Assembly (NCBI GenBank): GCA_034142505.1
Contig: JAWZDV010000062.1
Coordinates: 124,001-188,000 of the forward strand
DNA length: 64,000 nucleotides
Reading direction: 5' to 3'
From: Hungatella_A sp034142505
Lineage (GTDB): Bacteria > Bacillota > Clostridia > Lachnospirales > Lachnospiraceae
Shown here piece after piece: positions 26,003-35,144 of this stretch. Below the pieces are notes generated by a model. It searched no databases, was not told the origin of the DNA, and worked only from the letters and a program-made list of their open reading frames with translations. A program made the position numbers and the translations under genes. How positions within the stretch are numbered: the first letter of the stretch is position 1; each line of letters begins with the position of its first letter.

Positions 26003-27292
26003 CTACTCTGCCGCCAGCGCTCCTGCCTTCGGGTCTAAGAATACCTCTTTCTTCACCGCCCCGTCCTGGCAGGCCACAATGGTGGTGCACACGGCATCTC
26101 CGGTGATATTGACCGCGGTCCGGCACATGTCCAGGATGCGGTCGATGCCCATGATCAGCGCGATGGCCTCCACCGGGAGACCTACCGATGCAAATACCAT
26201 GGACAGTGTGATAAGACCGACACCCGGCACGCCGGCGGTTCCGATGGAAGCCAGTGTGGCGGTCAGGATCACGGTCATATAGTCGGCTCCCGTCAGCGTG
26301 ATCCCGAAAGCCTGGGCCGCGAATACCACGGCCACGCCCTGCATGATGGCCGTTCCATCCATGTTGATGGTGGCTCCAAGCGGGATTGTGAAGGAGGAGA
26401 TTCGCTTGGACACGCCCATTTTTTGGTGCAGCGTATCCACCGAAAGCGGAATCGTGGCATTGGAGGTCGCCGTGGAAAACGCGAATCCCATGACTGGCAG
26501 GAATTTTTTCAAAAATACGACCGGGCTTAGACCTGTGAAGCCTTTCAGCATGGACATATACACCACCAGGCACTGGACTGCCAGAGCCAGCAGCACCGCC
26601 GCCATGTATTTAAGCAGCGGCACAAACGCGTCAAAGCCGATTCCGGAAAAGGTCTTGGCGATCAGGCAGAACACGCCGTAAGGCGCCAGCTTCATCACAA
26701 GACCGGTCATCTGCATCATAATATCGTTAAACTGGCTGAAGAAGTTCCCGACCGTCTCCACGCTCTCCCCCATCTTCGCCAGCAGAATTCCCACAATCAG
26801 TGCAAATAAAATGATCGGAAGCATTTCCCCGTTGGCTAAAGCGGATAAGGGGTTGGTGGGAATGATGTTAAGGATCGTATCCGCCAGACTGGTCTTCTCC
26901 GCGATGGCGATATCCGCTGCCTCGATGGAAGACATGTCAAGCCCTATGCCCGGATTAATCAGCTTTGCCACCAGGATAGCCGCCGAGATGGCCAGGGCTG
27001 TGGTTACCAGATAAAATCCAAGCGTCTTCACTCCAATTTTCCCCAGCTTTTTCGTGTCTCCCATGGCCATGCTGCCGCAGACCAGGGAGCAGAACACCAG
27101 CGGCACCACCAGCATCTGCATCAGCCGGACAAACCCATTGCCGACCACATAGAAAATGCCTCCGATCACCACGTCATCTCTCACAAAGCCGGCCGGCACC
27201 ACATAATGCAGGAGAATCCCTGTCACAGCTCCGGCCAGCAGGGCGATAAAGATCGCCGTTGTCAGTCCTAATTTCTTCTTTGTATGATTCAT
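26003..27292 (-). CDS. Dicarboxylate/amino acid:cation symporter (DAACS family)
   Basis: 429-residue membrane symporter of the GltP/GltT/DctA family with about eight membrane helices and two re-entrant loops. Signature residues: SSFTIPLGATINMDGTA (HP1/TM7 region, NMDGT being the sodium- and substrate-site motif) and IGTAGVPGVGLITLSMV (HP2). The substrate is probably glutamate, aspartate or a C4-dicarboxylate; sequence alone does not decide. The gene is monocistronic and convergent with the AraC gene. A short inverted repeat ACGGTAT / ATACCGT (27334-27340, 27347-27353) lies 40 bases upstream of the start. Confidence 0.92.
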   Translation of the reverse strand: MNHTKKKLGLTTAIFIALLAGAVTGILLHYVVPAGFVRDDVVIGGIFYVVGNGFVRLMQMLVVPLVFCSLVCGSMAMGDTKKLGKIGVKTLGFYLVTTALAISAAILVAKLINPGIGLDMSSIEAADIAIAEKTSLADTILNIIPTNPLSALANGEMLPIILFALIVGILLAKMGESVETVGNFFSQFNDIMMQMTGLVMKLAPYGVFCLIAKTFSGIGFDAFVPLLKYMAAVLLALAVQCLVVYMSMLKGFTGLSPVVFLKKFLPVMGFAFSTATSNATIPLSVDTLHQKMGVSKRISSFTIPLGATINMDGTAIMQGVAVVFAAQAFGITLTGADYMTVILTATLASIGTAGVPGVGLITLSMVFASVGLPVEAIALIMGIDRILDMCRTAVNITGDAVCTTIVACQDGAVKKEVFLDPKAGALAAE

Positions 27293-27427
27293 ATATAACT
27301 TCCCTTCTACGTTGTATTTCGTCTTGTCGTCAAACGGTATTTCCTGATACCGTATCTATGCTGTCGCTGGCACTGCAGCCAGAATGTCTGCCTATGGCTG
27401 CTGCCCTGTGATGCCGCAGCCTCAGCT

Positions 27428-28285
27428 TTATGCCTGTTTCCGATCCGCCATATAGCGTTCCAGCATCTCGTTCCAGGCAGGAAGCTGTTCCATATCGGAG
27501 ATTCGAAGCATGAAGTTGTCCAGAACGGAGTAAGTTGGCCGCATCAATGTCAGCTGATCTTCACCGGCATCTACCGGAACCACCTTCCCGTCATACCCGG
27601 ACAGCCGGACCACCTCTTTGGCAAATTCATACCGGCTGCAGCTCCCCTGGCCTGTCACATGGTACAGTCCGTCAGCCGCATGTTCCATCAGCTCGATCAT
27701 CTTGTCCGCCAGTTCCACCGCTCCCGTGGGCGACGCTACCTGGTCCTTAGCGGCCCGGATCTCCCGGCCCTCTTTAGCCATAGCCAGAATCTTCTGCATG
27801 TAACTGTTCCCGTCACCGAAGATCCACGAACTTCTCACAATAATATGCCGATTGCAGAATTCCCTGACAAAATTCTCCCCGGCCAGCTTCGATTTTCCAT
27901 AAACGCTCTGGGGATTCGGCGTGTCAAACTCTGTATACGGCGTCTCACCGCTGCCGCCAAACACATCGTCCGTAGACAGCTGCACCAGCCGTGCCTTCAT
28001 TTTCCTGGCCGCCACACTCAAGTTCCTGGCTCCTAACGCATTCACTTTATAAGCCAGCTCCACCTGTTCCTCGCAGGCCGCCACGTCCGTCATTCCCGCA
28101 CAGTTAATAATATAATGGGGCCTGTTGATCCCGGCGTAATCCATCACGTCGTTTAAATTCGTCACGTCCACCGAATCCACATCCGTCAGCAGAATCTCCG
28201 CCCCCGTTTTCTTCAGTTCCCTGCTCATCTTCCGCCCCACGCGCCCATTCGCGCCACAGACCCAGATTTTTTCCATACGATTCAT
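27428..28285 (-). CDS. RmlD-like NAD(P)-dependent sugar-nucleotide reductase
   Basis: 285-residue short-chain dehydrogenase/reductase of the dTDP-4-dehydrorhamnose reductase (RmlD) type. The nucleotide-binding motif is GANGRVGRKM, followed by INCAGMTDV, the catalytic pair YGKSKLAGE (Tyr/Lys) and SSWIFGDG. ATG 28285 has AGGAGG upstream; the longer frame from 28306 lacks one. No other rhamnose genes are nearby, so the partner pathway is unknown; it may act in surface polysaccharide formation. Confidence 0.85.
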   Translation of the reverse strand: MNRMEKIWVCGANGRVGRKMSRELKKTGAEILLTDVDSVDVTNLNDVMDYAGINRPHYIINCAGMTDVAACEEQVELAYKVNALGARNLSVAARKMKARLVQLSTDDVFGGSGETPYTEFDTPNPQSVYGKSKLAGENFVREFCNRHIIVRSSWIFGDGNSYMQKILAMAKEGREIRAAKDQVASPTGAVELADKMIELMEHAADGLYHVTGQGSCSRYEFAKEVVRLSGYDGKVVPVDAGEDQLTLMRPTYSVLDNFMLRISDMEQLPAWNEMLERYMADRKQA

Positions 28286-28330
28286 CCTCTTACCTCCTGG
28301 TCTCAAAATTCGGAAAGTACTATTCTAACA

Positions 28331-28374
28331 CAAAAGGCAGCATGTGCGCAACTCCATCCGCCCATGCTGCCTTT
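28331..28374 (-). terminator. Hairpin copy 1 (3' of rpn)
   Basis: 12-bp perfect stem (28333-28344 with 28363-28374), 18-nt loop, followed on the minus strand by TTTTGTGTT. It is probably the rpn terminator. The 21 bases 28331-28351 recur exactly at 29503-29523. Confidence 0.7.
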
Positions 28375-28401
28375 ATGGTATCCATGATCTAAATCACATA
28401 T

Positions 28402-29274
28402 TCAAATCTCATATTCCTGATACAATTCTTTCAGCAGTTTTGAATCCGAAGCCGCCTTAACAATTAAATCTGACTTCCCTGTCTCTGCAAGTTTCAGAAT
28501 CAGACGGCTGTAACGTGCTTCTTCTTCCGCTCTTCCTTCTGCTCTTCCTTCTGCTCTTCCTTCTGCTTTTCCTTCTAATCGGCCTTCCTCTTTTAACATC
28601 ACTTTTTCTTCCCATGCCTGCATATACTTCACTCCAATCTCTTCGCTGGACTTAATTTCGAGGACATGCTCATGGATTTCCCTGATTCGCCGGCTCTTGC
28701 CGGCTTGTTCTGTCAGGGTATCTGATTTTTCTATATAACGGAGCAGCTCCACTAACTCAGCGTCCACCCCGTCGCCACAGCTTCCCCGGGTATTCAAAAA
28801 TATCCGCGTCGCCCCGTCATCAAGCCTTAATCCCGGTACCTCCTCACACTGTTCATAAAAAGTATAACGGTAAAGGCCCCTGCCAAACAAATCAAAGGGT
28901 GATACCATAATCATGTAGCAGTCATTCAGCAGATTAAAATCGATCACTCCCGGCTCCAGTAAAGAACTGTCCAGCAGAGCCTGATAATACCGGCTCCGTT
29001 TCGGAAGATTACCCGTGTTGGTTTTCTGAGATTCCACATTGTATATGCTTGCCTCTTCATCCACCGCGTATACATCAATACGAATCGACCGGAGCATCGG
29101 AGAAGTCCGCACTTCCTTTTCCGCTTGTGGCGCTTCCAGCACCTTGATTTCCGTCCCCAGAATAATCTCCAGAACATTTTTGCAGATTACCGGATCTTCC
29201 ATCGCTTCCGCAAATAAAAAGCGGTCCATCAAATCCAAGTCCTTTAATGGTTTCATCATTCTTTTTTCCGTCAT
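28402..29274 (-). CDS. Rpn family recombination-promoting nuclease / PD-(D/E)XK protein
   Basis: 290-residue protein of the Rpn/YhgA-like family (PDDEXK_2). N-terminal part: LKDLDLMDRFLFAEAMEDP and ILGTEIKVLEAPQAEKEVR. The nuclease core shows RIDVYAVDEEASIYNVESQ (D...ExQ type active site), then NLPKRSRYYQALLDSSLLEPG and CYMIMVSPFDLF. The C-terminal part carries a run of AEGR units (about residues 248-263) encoded by 12-bp tandem repeats near 28525-28575. E. coli Rpn proteins promote RecA-independent recombination and are often annotated as transposases; many bacteria carry several copies. The gene lies between two copies of one hairpin, suggesting a cassette. Confidence 0.85.
   Translation of the reverse strand: MTEKRMMKPLKDLDLMDRFLFAEAMEDPVICKNVLEIILGTEIKVLEAPQAEKEVRTSPMLRSIRIDVYAVDEEASIYNVESQKTNTGNLPKRSRYYQALLDSSLLEPGVIDFNLLNDCYMIMVSPFDLFGRGLYRYTFYEQCEEVPGLRLDDGATRIFLNTRGSCGDGVDAELVELLRYIEKSDTLTEQAGKSRRIREIHEHVLEIKSSEEIGVKYMQAWEEKVMLKEEGRLEGKAEGRAEGRAEGRAEEEARYSRLILKLAETGKSDLIVKAASDSKLLKELYQEYEI
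28525..28576 (+). repeat. 12-bp tandem repeats inside rpn
   Basis: About four copies of a ctcttccttctg-like 12-mer encode the Ala-Glu-Gly-Arg repeats of the Rpn protein. Copy number may vary by slippage without a frame change. Confidence 0.7.
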
Positions 29275-29502
29275 GTATCTCTCCTTTTATTATAAACTTG
29301 TCTTCTGTCCGTATCAAGATAAATTTATACGTTTCCCATAGATATCACATCGCTTTCTTATATTTACTCAGGTTATAATGATGAAAATTTGACCGAAACG
29401 GTCCGCCACGGCACTCGCCATAGAATTTCTGCAGAGAAAATTCTGCTTCGATTGTTATCAGTGTATCACAGGCTGCTTGATTCTGCAATCATTTTATGAG
29501 TG

Positions 29503-29544
29503 CAAAAGGCAGCATGTGCGCAAACAGAACTGCACATGCTGCCT
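29503..29544 (-). terminator. Hairpin copy 2 (3' of the surface protein gene)
   Basis: 13-bp perfect stem (29507-29519 with 29532-29544), 12-nt loop, TTTTGC after it on the minus strand. It acts as the probable terminator of the large surface-protein gene. It shares 21 identical bases with the hairpin at 28331. The rest of 29275-29502 shows no gene. Confidence 0.75.
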
Positions 29545-29569
29545 AACTTATTTCTCAAAACAAAATATT

Positions 29570-32500
29570 TTATGATTCTTTCCTTGCCCCGTCCGGTCCG
29601 ATCTCATAGCCGTCGATCTTGGTATCGGCTGCCATCGTTCCGTCCACATAAAAGTAATACCATTTGCCGCCAATCTGCTTCCAGCCGGTGACGGGTTTGC
29701 CTCCCTGGTAATACTGCCAGCGGCCGGTGGCGTTTTGCGTCCAGCCCTGGGCGGTGGCGGGGTCCAGGACGATCTCCACAAACCGGCGCAGGATCGCGGC
29801 GGTCTCGGCACGGGTGGCATTGTCCCTGGGTTTGAAACGGTGTTCCCCTTTGCCGTTCATGATACCTGCCTGCTGCATGGCTGTTACCGCATCCGTTGAA
29901 CCGCCGGCAATCTGGTCTGCGTCTGTGTAATTTTCCGCTTCACGGACCACCGGAAGTTTATAGGACAGTTTTTTGGCATATAGATATATGATTGACGCCA
30001 TCTGCTGCCGGGTGACTGCCGCGTCGGGGCTAAAGGTATTTTCCCCGGTACCGTTTATGATGCCATTGGAAACCGCCCATTCCACAAAAGGAGCGTAGTC
30101 AGCGTTGGCCGCAACATCGGTAAACCGGCCGGAGGAAGGGAAGGCGGCGGGATCAATTCCTGCCAGCCTGCCAAGAGCCGTCACGAACGTTCCGCGTGTA
30201 ATGGAGGTATCCGGACTAAAGGTGGTTTGACCGGTACCGGATAGCAGGCCCCGGCTCACCGCAAAGTCAATATCGTCCTTTGCCCAATGACTTGTGATAT
30301 CAGCAAAGGCCGGAGCAGGCTTACAGCCCACACCGTATATGCTGAAATGCTCCGCCTCGAAAATCACCGCCTTTTGGTCTGGATCGTAGGTGGATTTTGT
30401 CAGCCAGTGAACCGTTCCGGCATCGTCCACATAAACGGCATACAGGTTCCCGGTTTCTTCCCCCTCGTTCGGAGAGTAGGGAAGTTTGACCGTGATGGTC
30501 TTGCCACTCAAGGTGGCGGCGGGTACTTCCACCCCGCTTTCCAGATAGATCATGGCGACGTCGTACACCGGGCGGATGCCCACCGCGTCCTGGGCCGCCC
30601 CGGTAAGTTCCAGCTGCTTCTCCGCCCGGAGAACAATATGGCTGCCCTCCGAATTGATATCGAGCTGTTTTAAGGTATCCTGGGTAAAACTGTATGAAAC
30701 CATGTCGTCTGTCGTCAAGTCAAACCGGGTGACTTGTTCTCCCACCAGCATATCCAGCGTAGGCGCCGGAATGGTGACGTTAAGGACCGACTGCCCGGCG
30801 GTAGTATTTACCGGGACGGAAACGGCAATACCGCTTCCCGTACTGCCATTACGCTGGGCGTTCTGCTTTGCAGCGGATAGGGCGGCGGATATCACATCCC
30901 CCTGCACGGTTACGCCGCCGTTCTGGTCCGGCGTCAAAGGTTCCGTTGTCCCTGTCGCTGGAATTTGCGGAGGGGCCTGGGTCTGCGTAGTCACGCCGGA
31001 ACCGCTGTCTCCTCCGGAAGAGCCGGAATGATCGTTGCCGCCAGTGGAACTGCTTCCACCCGAATCTGCCGTCCGCGTAATCGTGATAGTATAGGCCAGC
31101 TTAGAATCATCCATGGCAGTGACCGTAACTGTAAAGGTATTGCTGCCCACAGCCAGCGGCTTCTCTCCTGTGTCCCCGGAAACCGTAGATCCTCTATCCG
31201 CCGCCGTGGCGGTGATGATAACGCTGGAAATCTCATACCCCACCGATGCAGTGTAATCGGTTGTGGCCGGTTGAAAGGCCGGGTTCATGGCCACGCCGCC
31301 CAGCGACAAACTGGAAAGGGTGGCATCCGAACTGATGTAACGGATTGCGGTGATGATGCCTTCCTTGCTGGCAGTGGCACTACTGGTCTCTCCTTTTGAG
31401 AGTGTTACAAAAAATGTAAAGCTTCCGTTGACACCATCCGCATTTCCCACATCCCCGGCGGTGGCCCCGATGAATCTGCTGATTGTGATGCTGCCCGCCG
31501 CTACCATAATGCCGGTGCCGCTCATGCCAGGCAGATTGTTGATCTGCTGGGCCAGGGCCGCCTTTAGTTCGTCCTGTGTCCCTGCGTCGGCCTGGACCAC
31601 GGTGTATGCGCCGCTCTCAATGGCGGACTTGGCCGCCGCGACCGCCTGGACGTTAGTCTGGCCGGTGTAAGCGGTGGCAGTGATGACGCCATCTCTGCTG
31701 CCGGTGGTGTCACTGGCAGCTCCTTTGGAGAGTTCCACAGTGAAAGAAAAGTTGCCGTTGGTGCCGTCCGGGTCGTCCGCGTTTCCTGCGGTGGCTGCGG
31801 TGAAGCTGCTGATAGTAATCTTGTCTGCCGTCACAGAAATACCGGTGGCACTCATGCCGGACAAGGCGTTGAGCTGCTGGGCAAGGGCTGTCTTGAGGGC
31901 GTCCTCCGTCCCAGCGTCGGCCTGGGCCACGGTGTAGATGCCGCCCTCAATGGCGGACTTGGCCGCCGCGACTGCCTGGACGTTAGTCTGGCCGGAAAAG
32001 CCCGCGGCGGTGATGGTGCCGGTCTTGCTATCAGTGGTGCCGGAGGCCGCTCCCTTGGAAAGTGTCACGGTGAAGGAAAATCCGCCATTGGTGCCGTCCG
32101 GGTCGTCCGCGTTTCCTGCGATGGCGGCGGTGAAGCTGCTGATAGTAATCTTGTCTGCCGTCACGGAAATACCGGTGGCACTCATGCCGGACAGGGCGTT
32201 GATCTGCTGGGCAAGGGCCGTTTTTAGGGTGTCCTCCGTTCCAGCGTCGGCCTGGGCCACGGTGTAGGCGCCGCTCTCAATGGCGGACTTGGCCGCCGCG
32301 ACTGCCTGGACGTTAGTCTGACCGGAAAAGCCCGCGGCGGTGATGGTGCCGGTCTTGCTATCAGTGGTGCCGGAGGCCGCTCCCTTGGAAAGTGTCACGG
32401 TGAAGGAAAATCCGCCATTGGTGCCGTCCGGGTCGTCCGCGTTTCCTGCGGTGGCTGCGGTGAAGCTGCTGATCGTAATCTTGTCTGCCGTCACGGAAAT

Positions 32501-34735
32501 ACCGGTGGCACTCATGCCGGACAAGGCGTTGATCTGCTGGGCAAGGGCTGTCTTTAGGGCGTCCTCCGTTCCAGCGTCGGCCTGGGCCAAGGTGTAGCTG
32601 CCGCCCGCAATAGCTGTCTTGGCCGCCGCAACCGCCTGGGCGTCTAACATTGCCTGATTTTCAAATATCGGCGCAATAGTGATTTTGCCGTCCAGTGTGA
32701 ACGCCACCGGGTTTTTAGTGGCATCTCCAAGGGTTGTACCGCTGGCGGCCCACTCCTTAAAGGTATAGCCGTTGTTGAGAGCAGCTTCCAAAATGATGGA
32801 CTTTGTGTTGTGAGTATAACTGTTCAGCTTCGTCGTTCCGCCCTCTGCGCTACTCACTGTAAGTTCTAAAGTGTCCGACAACTTAAACAAAGCAAGTGGA
32901 TTATCGGAGCATTTCAGAGAAGTCATATTTGTCAAGCTGGACACATCCAGTTCCGTCAGCTCGTTACTCCCGCAGTCCAGAGTTTTAAGCTCTGTCAGAG
33001 TGGATACATCCAACGTCGTCAGTTTGTTATTGTAACAGTCCAGAGAGGTCAGCTTTGTCAGGCTGTCCAGCCCCGGCAGCTCTGGCAGTTGGTTGAATCT
33101 GCAGTTCAGAGAAGTCAGCTTTGTCAGGTTGCCTAACCCCGACAGCGTCGTCAGCTTGTTATTGTTGCAATACAGAGAGGTCAGGTCTGTCAGATTTCCC
33201 AGCCCTGGCAGCTCCGGCAGCCCGTTGTGATTGCAGTGCAGAGAGGTCAGCTTTGTCAGGTTGCCTAACCCCGTCAGCGTCGTCAGCTTGTTGTTATCAC
33301 AGTACAGAGCTGTCAGGTTTGTCAAGTTACCCAGCCCCGGCAGCTCTGGCAGTTGGTTGATTCTGCAGCTCAGAGAGGTCAGCTTTGTCAAGCTGTCCAG
33401 CCCCGGCAGTTCCGTCAGCTTGTTCGTCTCGCAATTCAAAGAGGTCAGCTTTGTCAGACTGCCCAGCTCCGGCAGTTCTGGCAGTTTATTTAATCCGCAG
33501 TCCAGTTTGATCAACTCTGCCAGGTCTCCCAGTCCAGTCAGCCCAGTCAGGTCATTATTACGACATAGCAGCTGAACCAGGTTTGTCAACCTCGATACAT
33601 CCAGAATACCCGTTAGATTTTTAGAACTTACGTTTATGGAAGTGATTCTCTTCGGGTTTGCATCGTTCCAGCCCGCAAAATTCCAGCTCGTCGGTTCGTC
33701 TTTCGTGGCGGACAGCCCATTATTCGCAATCATGGCGTTAATTGCCGCCACGTCGCCGTCGTGATAGCCGTCTCCATTGGTATCGTTCGGGTCTGTCCCG
33801 GCGCGGGTTCCCCACCCATACCGCACTTCAATTTCGGGCAGGACCGTGTCCCCGGCCAGCGTGTACCCCTCCGGCAGAACCGGCTGGAAATAATAACTGC
33901 AAGGCGTTTCCCGCCCTTCCTCGTAGGTGGCGGGGGTGTCGTTTTCGCCAGTTGGCTCCCACGTCACGCCGGTTATGGTGATCGCCTCCGCGGCGGATTC
34001 GATGCCGTCAGCCACAGAGTAGCCGGACGCGCCCAGCGTGGCGGGCAGGGTCAGACTTTCCAGTTTCGTCCCGGCCTTGACCGTTTGGTTTTTCACTGCT
34101 TCGTCCAATTCGTCAAAGGACGTAACGATCATATCTTCTATAGTGTCAGGCTGCACGAGTTCCGGCTTGGTTTCCTCCAGCACAGGAAGATTGTTCCCGC
34201 CCGTGAAGTTCCCATTGGTGGTATTTCCAGTACCGCCGTCATTCATCGGTTTGTCACATTCGGCGCAGACATATTTGCAGGGCTGGCCCTCCACGGCCTC
34301 TGTGTACCCACAGCTTTCATCATGCTCCCCCTGCTCATGAGGGCAGTCCAGTTCGTAACAGTCCGTGGTATGAACATGATCCGCATCGTAGTTAGTCGCC
34401 GTCATATTCCCTGCCTCAATGTAACCGCAAATCAATTCGTCCGTGCAGCAGTCTGCCGTATGTTCATGCCCGCATGGATGGCCCGGCTTGGCCTCTTGAT
34501 ACCCACATTCGGCGGTATGTGCCTGGTGGTGTTCACATAAGCCGGTGTCCGCTTCCGTAGCGAAAGCCATTGATGGCATAAACGTAAACACCATACAGAC
34601 GGACAGCGCCACTGCTGCCGCCCGGGCCGTGGGACGATGCGATGACCGGAATGTTCCCGGCTCCGGCAACGGCGTACTTCGGCGCTCTGCCTGACCTTGC
34701 AGGAAACCACTCCGCCATTTGGCAAATGCTTCCAT
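29570..34735 (-). CDS. Large LRR / repeat / SLH / choline-binding cell-surface protein
   Basis: 1721-residue secreted wall protein from ATG 34735 (GGAGG, 8-base spacer); another well-placed start at 34897 would add 54 residues. Order: long signal peptide ending FMPSMAFA; Cys/His-rich segment with repeated CGY; a dockerin-like DTNGDGYHDGD; eleven or so leucine-rich repeats of about 21 residues with a Cys at a fixed place (LTSLNCRFNQL style, as in internalin J); three nearly identical 110-residue repeats plus one diverged copy; a cadherin-like beta-sandwich (LSSLSLGGVAMNP...); a Ser/Gly linker; three S-layer homology domains (FADITSHWAKDDIDF, FTDVAANADYAPF, YTDADQIAGG); and a terminal choline-binding-type repeat (GWKQIGGKWYYF). 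A role in adhesion or surface structure is inferred. Confidence 0.88.
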   Translation of the reverse strand: MEAFAKWRSGFLQGQAERRSTPLPEPGTFRSSHRPTARAAAVALSVCMVFTFMPSMAFATEADTGLCEHHQAHTAECGYQEAKPGHPCGHEHTADCCTDELICGYIEAGNMTATNYDADHVHTTDCYELDCPHEQGEHDESCGYTEAVEGQPCKYVCAECDKPMNDGGTGNTTNGNFTGGNNLPVLEETKPELVQPDTIEDMIVTSFDELDEAVKNQTVKAGTKLESLTLPATLGASGYSVADGIESAAEAITITGVTWEPTGENDTPATYEEGRETPCSYYFQPVLPEGYTLAGDTVLPEIEVRYGWGTRAGTDPNDTNGDGYHDGDVAAINAMIANNGLSATKDEPTSWNFAGWNDANPKRITSINVSSKNLTGILDVSRLTNLVQLLCRNNDLTGLTGLGDLAELIKLDCGLNKLPELPELGSLTKLTSLNCETNKLTELPGLDSLTKLTSLSCRINQLPELPGLGNLTNLTALYCDNNKLTTLTGLGNLTKLTSLHCNHNGLPELPGLGNLTDLTSLYCNNNKLTTLSGLGNLTKLTSLNCRFNQLPELPGLDSLTKLTSLDCYNNKLTTLDVSTLTELKTLDCGSNELTELDVSSLTNMTSLKCSDNPLALFKLSDTLELTVSSAEGGTTKLNSYTHNTKSIILEAALNNGYTFKEWAASGTTLGDATKNPVAFTLDGKITIAPIFENQAMLDAQAVAAAKTAIAGGSYTLAQADAGTEDALKTALAQQINALSGMSATGISVTADKITISSFTAATAGNADDPDGTNGGFSFTVTLSKGAASGTTDSKTGTITAAGFSGQTNVQAVAAAKSAIESGAYTVAQADAGTEDTLKTALAQQINALSGMSATGISVTADKITISSFTAAIAGNADDPDGTNGGFSFTVTLSKGAASGTTDSKTGTITAAGFSGQTNVQAVAAAKSAIEGGIYTVAQADAGTEDALKTALAQQLNALSGMSATGISVTADKITISSFTAATAGNADDPDGTNGNFSFTVELSKGAASDTTGSRDGVITATAYTGQTNVQAVAAAKSAIESGAYTVVQADAGTQDELKAALAQQINNLPGMSGTGIMVAAGSITISRFIGATAGDVGNADGVNGSFTFFVTLSKGETSSATASKEGIITAIRYISSDATLSSLSLGGVAMNPAFQPATTDYTASVGYEISSVIITATAADRGSTVSGDTGEKPLAVGSNTFTVTVTAMDDSKLAYTITITRTADSGGSSSTGGNDHSGSSGGDSGSGVTTQTQAPPQIPATGTTEPLTPDQNGGVTVQGDVISAALSAAKQNAQRNGSTGSGIAVSVPVNTTAGQSVLNVTIPAPTLDMLVGEQVTRFDLTTDDMVSYSFTQDTLKQLDINSEGSHIVLRAEKQLELTGAAQDAVGIRPVYDVAMIYLESGVEVPAATLSGKTITVKLPYSPNEGEETGNLYAVYVDDAGTVHWLTKSTYDPDQKAVIFEAEHFSIYGVGCKPAPAFADITSHWAKDDIDFAVSRGLLSGTGQTTFSPDTSITRGTFVTALGRLAGIDPAAFPSSGRFTDVAANADYAPFVEWAVSNGIINGTGENTFSPDAAVTRQQMASIIYLYAKKLSYKLPVVREAENYTDADQIAGGSTDAVTAMQQAGIMNGKGEHRFKPRDNATRAETAAILRRFVEIVLDPATAQGWTQNATGRWQYYQGGKPVTGWKQIGGKWYYFYVDGTMAADTKIDGYEIGPDGARKES
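31322..32641 (-). repeat. 330-bp tandem coding repeats
   Basis: Period of exactly 330 bp marked by cgttagtctg at 31651, 31981 and 32311. Three copies (about 31652-32641) are nearly identical and a fourth (about 31322-31651) is diverged. They encode 110-residue domains with an AVAAAKSAIE helix and an SFTVTLSKGAAS strand. Low divergence points to recent duplication. Confidence 0.88.
32930..33640 (-). repeat. Leucine-rich repeat coding region
   Basis: About eleven LRR units of 63-66 bp, each with L..L.C..N.L..LPGL-type sequence; Cys at a constant position would stack as a ladder. Confidence 0.85.
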
Positions 34736-35086
34736 AATTGGTCCTCCGCTCTTCCGAATCCGGCAGGACCAGCTCACCGGCCGCTTCGCCAGGGCGGTTC
34801 CACCAAACAGCAGGACCAAAGCAATCAGGGCGAAGGGCTTCAGCCACCCGTGCTCCTTTCCTGTTTTGATGATACCGCGTACCATTTTGTCAAACATAAC
34901 ATTTTCCTCCTTTGCGCTGGCCAGCGGCATGAGGTATTCCACAGCCAGCAGTTGTCTTTTCTTTTCCGTGCGATAACAGCTGGAACACTTGATGAAATCA
35001 TTATAATCGAACCTGGCTAAAAAATGAGGTCTCAGCAAAAATGTTACCTGCCGTTAGCTTTCGAAAGAAAAATGGCGGAAATTTTA

Positions 35087-35095
35087 TGCTATACT
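35087..35095 (+). promoter_or_regulatory. Extended -10 promoter of the response regulator gene
   Basis: TGCTATACT at 35087-35095 (extended -10) with no clear -35; the start codon is 50 bases downstream. Confidence 0.45.
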
Positions 35096-35144
35096 ATACA
35101 AAAGAAAGACAGATGGAAGATGAAATAAACAGGAGAGAACCAAT

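Noticed and set aside
28402..29274. Transposase of an insertion sequence
   Set aside because: Rpn-family proteins are often so named, but there are no terminal inverted repeats or a DDE motif; the nuclease-type assignment is kept.
29400..29450. Insertion-sequence end near AGAATTT / AAATTCT
   Set aside because: Only a 7-bp inverted repeat; no matching copy or target duplication seen.
31322..32641. Regular DNA repeats resembling an array
   Set aside because: Period 330 bp and in frame with the surface-protein gene; these are protein-domain repeats, not a CRISPR array (no 25-40 bp repeats with unique spacers).
33121..33575. Plus-strand frames with repetitive Leu/Ser/Pro content
   Set aside because: Antisense shadows of the LRR region.
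32930..33640. Short periodic DNA repeats of 63-66 bp
   Set aside because: They encode leucine-rich repeats in frame; not CRISPR and not a satellite.
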